Part shown: one piece after another, positions 52,201 through 61,200 of the stretch
How positions within the stretch are numbered: position 1 is the stretch's first letter
Layout of the letters: each line of letters opens with the position of its first letter
Assembly: GCF_032854445.1 (NCBI RefSeq)
Contig: NC_088303.1
Location: 1,681,501-1,745,500, forward strand
DNA length: 64,000 nt
Reading direction: 5' to 3'
DNA from: Liolophura sinensis
Lineage: Eukaryota > Mollusca > Polyplacophora > Chitonida > Chitonidae
Made by a program: the position numbers and the translations under genes
The notes under the pieces: model-generated
What the model saw: only the letters and a program-made list of their open reading frames with translations
Databases searched by the model: none
What the model was told of the DNA's origin: nothing

Positions 52201-55200
52201 AATGAGTGGATCTACAGAGAAAATCCACACGAAGAAAAGGACCAAATGTAACAGCTATTTGTTATATTATTCTGATAAGGATACGAAGTGAACTGCCTGT
52301 TTCCTTCTGCTGCTGATGTAGATAAGAACCCGTGAGCTTGAGCAGTTGAGTCAGACTGCTGGTAGCGTCAGAGTTAGAGCTGAGCAACTTCAGGTGGGTC
52401 CCGTACCTGCCAGTACAGAAGTATGAAAGTTATCTTATTAATCTTAAAAATTCTTTTTTGGGTTTAACCCACCAAATCAGAAAAACAGGGTCAGGTGTTT
52501 TAGCTAATAAAACAGATGTACATATACGTATGCTTGTGAAGGCACCCTTGAGCATCCAGCCTTAATCTGGTTGATGTACATATACGTATGCTTGTGAAGG
52601 CACCCTTGAGCATCCAGTCTTAACCTGGCTGAGGTACACATATATATATGCTTGTGAAGGCACCCTTGAGCATCCAGCCTTAACCTGGCTGAGGTACATA
52701 TACATATGCTTGTGAAGGCACCCTTGAGCATCCAGTCAACCTGGCTGAGGTACATGTACATATGCTTGTGAAGGCACCTTTGAGCATCCAGCCTTAACAT
52801 GGCTGATGTACATACAGGCTAGCTAATAAAGAAGTTTACACACCATGCTGAACTACAACTAAATATGCTGAGCACAATGCAAACTCACCGTATTGCGAGG
52901 GTGATCCCCAGCTGCTGCAATGATGTTAGCTTGTAGGACCTCACAGCTTTTTCACTTGCTGTTGGGAAATTACAGTGAAAACATCATTAGTGCCATTTCT
53001 CTATGCGCACACCATAAGGACAGTGCTCCTAAAGTACAGAGATTTATAAATCTTTATAGTTTTGGCAGAAATCCTGCAGTATTTAGCATTAGACAGTTTT
53101 CTGAATCTGCCCTAGAATATGCAGTTTTATTACATGGGTGTGGTACCAATCTGTGTTAATATGAACAAATCAACACGTTTCACACACTTAAACTCAATCC
53201 AGTCTGAAACAGTGATATCTTTGTGTCTTTCTTTGTCTGAGATATTCATCTGAGATATTTGTCTGAGATTTCAATATCTTTAAAATCTATTTTAATCATA
53301 ACTCCACACAGCCTTGTTTTAAGGTCCGTGCCAGTGTTAAAACACTAAGTGCTGGATTACACAGGAACCAGGCTCGACACCAGACATGACCCTCCACCTA
53401 GTCACAGTACACTATCACATGGTCAGATATATCCTCAGCATCAGCTCAGATGGAAAGTTCATCAGTGACTTGCCAAAAGCTGGTGGTTTACCACATTCAC
53501 TCCATTCTCTTCCGCTCATAATTCTTCAGCATGTCAAAAAATAAAAATCCATCTGTCAATCAAGCAAGTGACAAATTGTCAATTTTAAGTTTTATGCATG
53601 GCCTGACTCAAGTTAGAACCAGAGCTTACAAGATGTTTTGCACCACAAAGAAAACACACTCTGAACCTGTGGTTACCTTACCTGAGACTTCAACCTGGCG
53701 GAATATAGCATCCTTTGTGTTGGACAGAGCCACAACACTCTGCTCCATTAGGTATTGCACGGCTGCAAGAAACAAATCATGCGTATGTATTACAGGAATA
53801 TTTGTACAAGACTGTGGTAAGTAAAACACAGTATAGGGTGTAGCCATACATCCCAGCAAACCAGTAAATGTATAGGCTACTCCATACTGGGCAAGGCACA
53901 GTATGAGGCTTTTAATACAGTATGTGTAGTATGTGGTAAGGTGTTAAGTTCTCCAAAGACATGGTCAAGGCTTGAAATTAGTATGAGCCTACTGGCCAGA
54001 GGGCAGTGGAATTTGGGTCAGGCCAGTAGGCTTAAACAAACAGTGGTCAGACAGGCCAGTATAACAAGCAGTTTTAACAGTACAAATGCGTGTACATACC
54101 TGTGCATGTACACCTACACCTTAGTACAAGACGTGTGTAGGGGTACCAGGCAACAGGAGGGCAGGAAGGGGTCGATAATGGGCCACTACCCTGCTTCTCC
54201 TACTGGTTAGGATAGTTGCAGGGCCTACACTATTGGTTGTGTTGTTGCTTTTGTATATATGAATGTATATAGGTTTACTTTTCAAACTGCACAATGCATT
54301 ATCTAGTTTTATATATACTGATGTATCTTTAGACTAAGCTCTAAAGTACATGTGTCCTACATGTATATATTTCTTTTCTCTGTGAAGGCCTTGGGGAAGA
54401 ACAGCTTCATTGTAAACTGACTGAACTGCCTTAGATACATAAAGATATTATTATTATTATTATTATTATAAACATAATCACAAACAAGTGTTTGCAGTAA
54501 CAAGATGTAGGACAATTACCTTGTTGAAACCAAACAGAATCACGAATCTAAACCTGCAGTGATTAACCTGAGCTACAGAGAGATAATACTCACTGTTGCC
54601 TTTAGTGAGGTCTGGTTTGGAGGAGAGAACAGTTAACATGGCTGCTCTGCATTTGTCTAGCCACTGATCAGAATTCTTCTCAGGTTTCTTCTTATTCTCT
54701 GCTAACAGCTTGCTTAAATCATTGTCTGGAAAATGAAACAAATTGTCCTGGTCAAATAATTGGGGCCGACTTATTTAAACATTTATTTTATATCAGCCTT
54801 CATACATACATGTAAATGCCACTTCAGGTGTAGCTTGTAACTATATAACTATATAGTACAGTTTATTGATGAGATTCCTTCAATTCTACATGTACAGTTG
54901 GAATACTGCTCAACATGGAATACTGCCCAATAGGAATACTGCTCAACATGGAATACTGTCCAACATGGAATACTGCTAAACATGGAATACTGTCCAACAT
55001 AGAATATTGCTCAACATGGAACACTGCTCAACATGGAATACTGCTCAACATGGAATACTGCCCAACATGGGATACTGCTCAACATGGAATACTGCTCAAC
55101 ATATCATACTGCTCAACATGGGATACTGCCCAACACGGAATACTGCTCAAGCTTACAATCTTTCAGTATGGTATCATCATACCTTCCAAATCCACCTCAA

Positions 55201-58200
55201 ATCAATGGGCCTGCATCTAATCTTACAGGCCAGGTACAAACACTTCAGGGGTCTAATCTGACAGGCCAGCTACAAATACTTCAGGGATCTAATCTGACAG
55301 GCCAGCTACAAACACTTCAGGGGATCTAATCTGACAGGCCAGCTACAAACACTTACAGAATCTAATGTGACAGGCCAGCTACAAAAACTTGAGGGATCTG
55401 ATCTGACAGGCCAGCTACAAACACTTCAGGGATCTAATCTGACAGGCCAGCTACAAACACTTCAGGGATCTAATATGACAGGCCAGGTACAAACACTTCA
55501 GAGATCTAATCTGACAGGGCAGCTACAAACACTTCAGGGATCTAATCTGACAAGCCAGCTACAAATACTTCAGGGATCTAATCTGACAGGGCAGCTACAA
55601 ATACTTCAGGGATCTAATCTGACAGGCCAGCTACAAACACTTCAGGGATCTAATCTGACAGGCCAGCTGCAAACACTTCATGGATCTAATCTGACAGGAC
55701 AGCTACAAATACTTCAGGGATCTAATCGGACAGGGCAGCTGCAAACACTTCAGGGATCTAATCTGACAGGCCAGGTAACAAACACTTCAGGGATCTAATC
55801 TGACAGACCAGCTACAAACACTTCAGGGATCTAATCTGACAGGCCAGGTAACAAACACTTCAGGGATCTAATCTGACAGGCCAGCTGCAAACACTTCAGG
55901 GATCTGATCTGACAGGCCAGCTGCAAACACTTCAGGGGATCTAATCTGACAGGCCAGGTAACAAACACTTCCGGGATCTAATCTGACAGGCCAGCTGCAA
56001 ACACTTCAGGGATCTGATCTGACAGGCCAGGTAACAAACACTTCAGGGATCTAATCTGACAGGCAAGCTGCAAACACTTCAGGGATCTGATCTGACAGGC
56101 CAGCTGCAAACAGGGATCATTCACATTTAGGTGAGTTAGTAAAACATTGGTTAAATCAGCCTCTCAATGTGCTATAACAAGAAAATGGATTCTTTAACCA
56201 ACAACCCCCTCCCCCCTCACCACCTACACACTTGTATCTTTAACACATATGACGTTCTCCAAAAATGATGACACTCTTCAAAATTAATAAAACTTTCTCT
56301 AAAACATAACCTGGGGAGTGAAGTACAGGTTCAAACCCGGCCTTGGACAGGGAATTAGTAGATTCCCCCGTTCTTACTGACTGTGAGACCTTTGTCTTTG
56401 AAGCAGTCTGTTTATACATTGTAACCTCTGTTGAAGACCACTCCCACTAATATGGTGTGCATATCTATACCTAACACATGGAAAAATGCCTCAGTAACTT
56501 GCCAAAAGTCACTTGTGGTTTCTTCCATCCATACAACTCACTGCCATCTTATAACTGAAAAATTCTTGAGTATGATGCAACAATTAAATAATGAATAAAT
56601 AAATAAACATAATGTGACACATCAAGATGAGATTCGAAAAATAATACACCCAAAGTGCTGATTTCATCTTGCTTATTTAACACTTTTTTATGCAGATTGT
56701 GAAAAATGTTAGTAAAAACAGAATGTGATTTGGGACAGGTGACCAAGGGGCAGTCAAACTTGTGACCATGTGCTGTGAAATTTGAATATTACCCCAACAA
56801 TTACCAACCTTTAGGTAAGAACACGTTAGAGGAGGTTGCTGCCAATGGAAACAAACCATGTTCTTGACTTGCTGACATAATGCAATTTCTGAGATAAAAT
56901 GTTACATGCAAACATACAAAAAGATGGGTTTAAGCTTATATCATGAAAGTAGAATACAGAAGGAACAATTCCATATTCTTCAACTTAAAGAAAACTGTAA
57001 CAAAAGGATACTGTATCAATGCTGCAAGCTTTATTTTTTATTTTAATGCTACTATGTGGAAACAGCATAATGCTATGAAAAGACTATAAGACTATACAGC
57101 AACAACTCACCCTGTTTCATGGCTGACCTGCCTGTCAAGTTTGGGGTATACTCCCGGGGCACTGGGTACGAGGTAAACAAAGGGTATGGGTACAGCTCTC
57201 CTTTACCCTGAAATAATGACTAACATGTTAGAGGTCATTCAGAATATTAGCAACAAATGTCAACAGCACACCTGTGATATCACACCTGTACACTATTAAG
57301 AACAAGCACAGCCTCAGTCAAACCATCAATCAGGTAACACTTCACTAAGAGTTGTCAGCAGCACACCTGTGATATCATACCTGAACACTATTAAGAAAAA
57401 GCACAGGTTCAATCAAACCATTGATCAAAACACTTCACTAAGAGCAGTCAGTAGCACACCTGTGATATCACACCTAAACACTATGAGAAACAAGCACCAG
57501 CTCACTCAGACCATCAATCGGGTAACACTTCACTAAGAGCTGTCAACAGCACACCTGTGAGGAAGAAGCACCAGCTCACTCAGGCCATCAATCAGCTAAC
57601 ACTTCACTAAGAGCTGTCAGCAGCACACCTGTGAGGACCAAGCGCTGACTGACTCAGACCATCAATCAGGTAACACTCCACTAAGAGCTGTCAGCAGCAC
57701 ACCTGTGAAGAACAAGCTCTGGCTCACACAGACCATCAATCAGGTAACACTTCACTAAGAACTGTCAGCATCACACCTGTGAGAAACAAGCACCAGCTCA
57801 CTCAGACCATCATTCAGGTAACACTTCACTAAGAGCTGTCAACAGCACACCTGTGAGAAACAAGCACCAGCTCACTCAGACCATCAATCAAGTAACACTT
57901 CACTAAGAGCTGTCAGCAGCACACCTGTGAGGACCAAGCACTGACTGACTCAGACCATCAATCAGGTAACACTCCACTAAGAGCTGTCAGCAGCACACCT
58001 GTGAGGACCAAGCACTGACTGACTCAGACCGTCAATCAGGTAACACTCCACTAAGAGCTGTCAGCAGCACACCTATGAGGAGCTAGACCTGGCTCACTCA
58101 GACCATCAATCAGGTAACACTTCACTAAAAGCTGTCAGCAGCACACCTGTGAGAAACAAGCACCAGCTCACTCAGACCATCAATCAGGTAACACTTCACT

Positions 58201-61200
58201 AAGAGCTGTCAGCAGCACACCTGTGAGAAACAAGCACCAGCTCACTCAGACCATCAATCAGGTAACACTCCACTAAGAGCTGTCAGCAGCACACCTGTGA
58301 GAAACAAGCACCAGCTCACTCAGACCATCAATCAGGTAACACTCCACTAAGAGCTGTCAGCAGCACACCTGTGAGGAACAAGCTTTGGCTCGCACAGACC
58401 ATCAATCAGGTAACATTTCACTAAGAGCTGCAGCAGCACACCCATGATATGATACCTGTACACTGCACATACCTGTGATAGACAACGTGGAGGGAGAACT
58501 CGTTCACTAGGCCCACCAATCAAGTAAGACTTTATCAAGATGTAGTTTCTCTCCACAGTCAGCATGTCTATTATGATGTCGTTCCTGAAATACATACGGG
58601 TAATGGAAAACTTCTTCCATAACAATGTTATTTGTAACAAGCACTTTATCATTTACTGTATTATGGCAAACTGGATAACGAATATCATTTACTGTATTAC
58701 AGCAAACTGGATAACGAATATCATTTACTGTATTACAGCAAACTGGATAACCAATATCATTTATTGTATTACAGCAAACTGGATAACGAATATCATTTAC
58801 TGTATTACAGCAAACTGGATAACGAATATCATTTACTGTATTACAGCAAACTGGATAATGAATATCATTTACTGTATTACAGCAAACTGGATAACCAATA
58901 TCATTTATTGTATTACAGCAAACTGGATAATGAATATCATTTATTGCATAGCGGCAAATTGGACAATGGATAATAAATATTATTTATTGTATTACAGCAA
59001 ATTGGGCAGCGAATATGATTTACTGTATTACAGCAAATCGGATAAAGCATACATGATGTCAAAGTGTTAAAACAAGTAACTTGAGGTGGTAACTGAATAC
59101 ACGGATGTACATAATGAATATATATAGATCTAATTTTAAAGTATGACATAGATTTCAATCTACAACCTTGACAGAAAAGAATGTGTATGAGTGAATATTT
59201 CCAGTTCACCTCAGATGCTTTTTAACTTTTGACATGAGTAGGAACGGCTGTCAATCGGGCATTTACAGCTACATACAGCAGTGTTTACGTACCGGTCTTT
59301 AGATGGTCTGCCATCACCTGTAACAAGCCTGGAAAATGTAACAAGTTTTGCACTAAATCTTAAGGAATGGTGAAGCCGGACCTCGAGCCATTGTTACGTC
59401 AAGAATGGATTGAGTGTAAAGTCTGCCCCATTACAAAGTATCAGTTTCTATGGTAACGTAGTACTGTCTTTAGTGTGACAAACATCATGATGAGCTTGGA
59501 AAAAACATATTTTTACTGGCAGTGTTTGGCTTTCATCCTATTAATGAGAGCCAAACACTGCCATTCTGCCTCACTGTTGTACCCCACTGGAATAGCATGC
59601 TGGAGACCTCAGACACACATACAAAATCACAGTACGCTGACACCTGGCTGACCAGTACTTAAGGTAAAGTCTTGTGCAAGGTGTCAAGTCTCCAGTTTGC
59701 CATTTCTTTAACCAGGTATATCTCTTATAAAGGCAAATGTTCTCACCAATAGGCTACCAGTATCATCTAGCTGAAAACCTTGGTATAAGTGTACAAATCA
59801 GCATGGACTGGCATCACAATGTTGAACCAATTAGCTGTCCTGTAGCGGTCTAAGACATCAATAGATGTGCACTTAGTGTAATGTTTGATTTGACAGACAT
59901 CACAATATCTAAAAAGATGTGCATTATTTATCTACTTATTTATCTGATTGGTGTTCTACTCCGTACTCAAGAATATTTCATGTAAATGACAGTAGCCAGC
60001 ATTGTGGTGGGAGGAAACTGGGCAGAGCCGTGAGGAAACTGGGCAGAGCCGTGAGGAAACTGGGCAGAGCCTAGAGGAAATTGATGATCATTCATAGGTT
60101 GCTGGAAGACCTTCCCTCATACATACGGAGGGAAAGACAGCATGAGCTGGACTTGAACTCACAGCACTTGCATTGGTGAGAGGCTCCAGGGACAATGAAT
60201 TGTGCTAGGACACTAACACTAGGCCAGTGAGGCCTCTCTGACAACTGTTAGTGTGCAAGAATCAAATTTTACCTGAACAGATTGTCCTCTTTTTGCTTTC
60301 CCTTTACCTGGTTCACTGCCCATGATTTACCCACGAACATCCGCAGGTTGCTGGCAGAGCACCCTACATACCACCGAGACCATATGAGCAGTAAGTGTAT
60401 CAGTTAATTGACCGAAATCACAATGTTAAAATTGATAGACATTACAGGAATGAATATTATACTGCTACACGTAGTTGTTGGTCTGTTTTAAATCTTTACC
60501 ATTTTCCATGTCTTTACAGACTTCACCAAGAGAATGAATTGGTTGTTTGTGTGCTGAAAGTTAAGCCATTAATCTATGCTAAACTTTGTTTGGTTACGCT
60601 CCCCAGCCAGTCTTCCTTCATTTCTGTACACCAGTTAAATGGCTGTGTACATTTTATCTGGAGGAAGTTTTTGGGTATATATAAAAGTGACAATGAATAA
60701 CATGGATAATCAACTTGAACGGGCTGGTTCATGTCATCTGCAGGACAAACCTTGGCTGTGGAGTATTCTCCCCTTGGCTGACTAGCAGCGCCTCCTGGTA
60801 GTGATACTGACTCTGCAGTAGGAGCTGTGTGTCCAGACACGAGATCATCACACTAAGGATCCTGTACAACATAGTGTTTTACACTCAAATCAAATGACAT
60901 ACACAATGTAGACCATTTGTATTCATTTGATTTGTGTTCAGTTTCCTAACTCCTCATANNNNNNNNNNNNNNNNNNNNNNNNNNNNNNNNNNNNNNNNNN
61001 NNNNNNNNNNNNNNNNNNNNNNNNNNNNNNNNNNNNNNNNNNNNNNNNNNNNNNNNNNNNNNNNNNNNNNNNNNNNNNNNNNNNNNNNNNNNNNNNNNNN
61101 NNNNNNNNNNNNNNNNNNNNNNNNNNNNNNNNNNNNNNNNNNNNNNNNNNNNNNNNNNTTGTATTCATTTGATTTGTGTTCAGTGAATATTTCATCACCA

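Noticed and set aside
55367-55798. 143-codon ORF ([12 protein letters not shown] repeats) that looks like a glycosylated or leucine-rich repeat protein
   Set aside because: Direct translation of the 36-bp minisatellite; no signal peptide, and the frame breaks as soon as unit length varies.
58564-59070. 168-codon ORF (repeating [12 protein letters not shown])
   Set aside because: Frame through the 36-bp array and antisense to a TBC1D32 exon.
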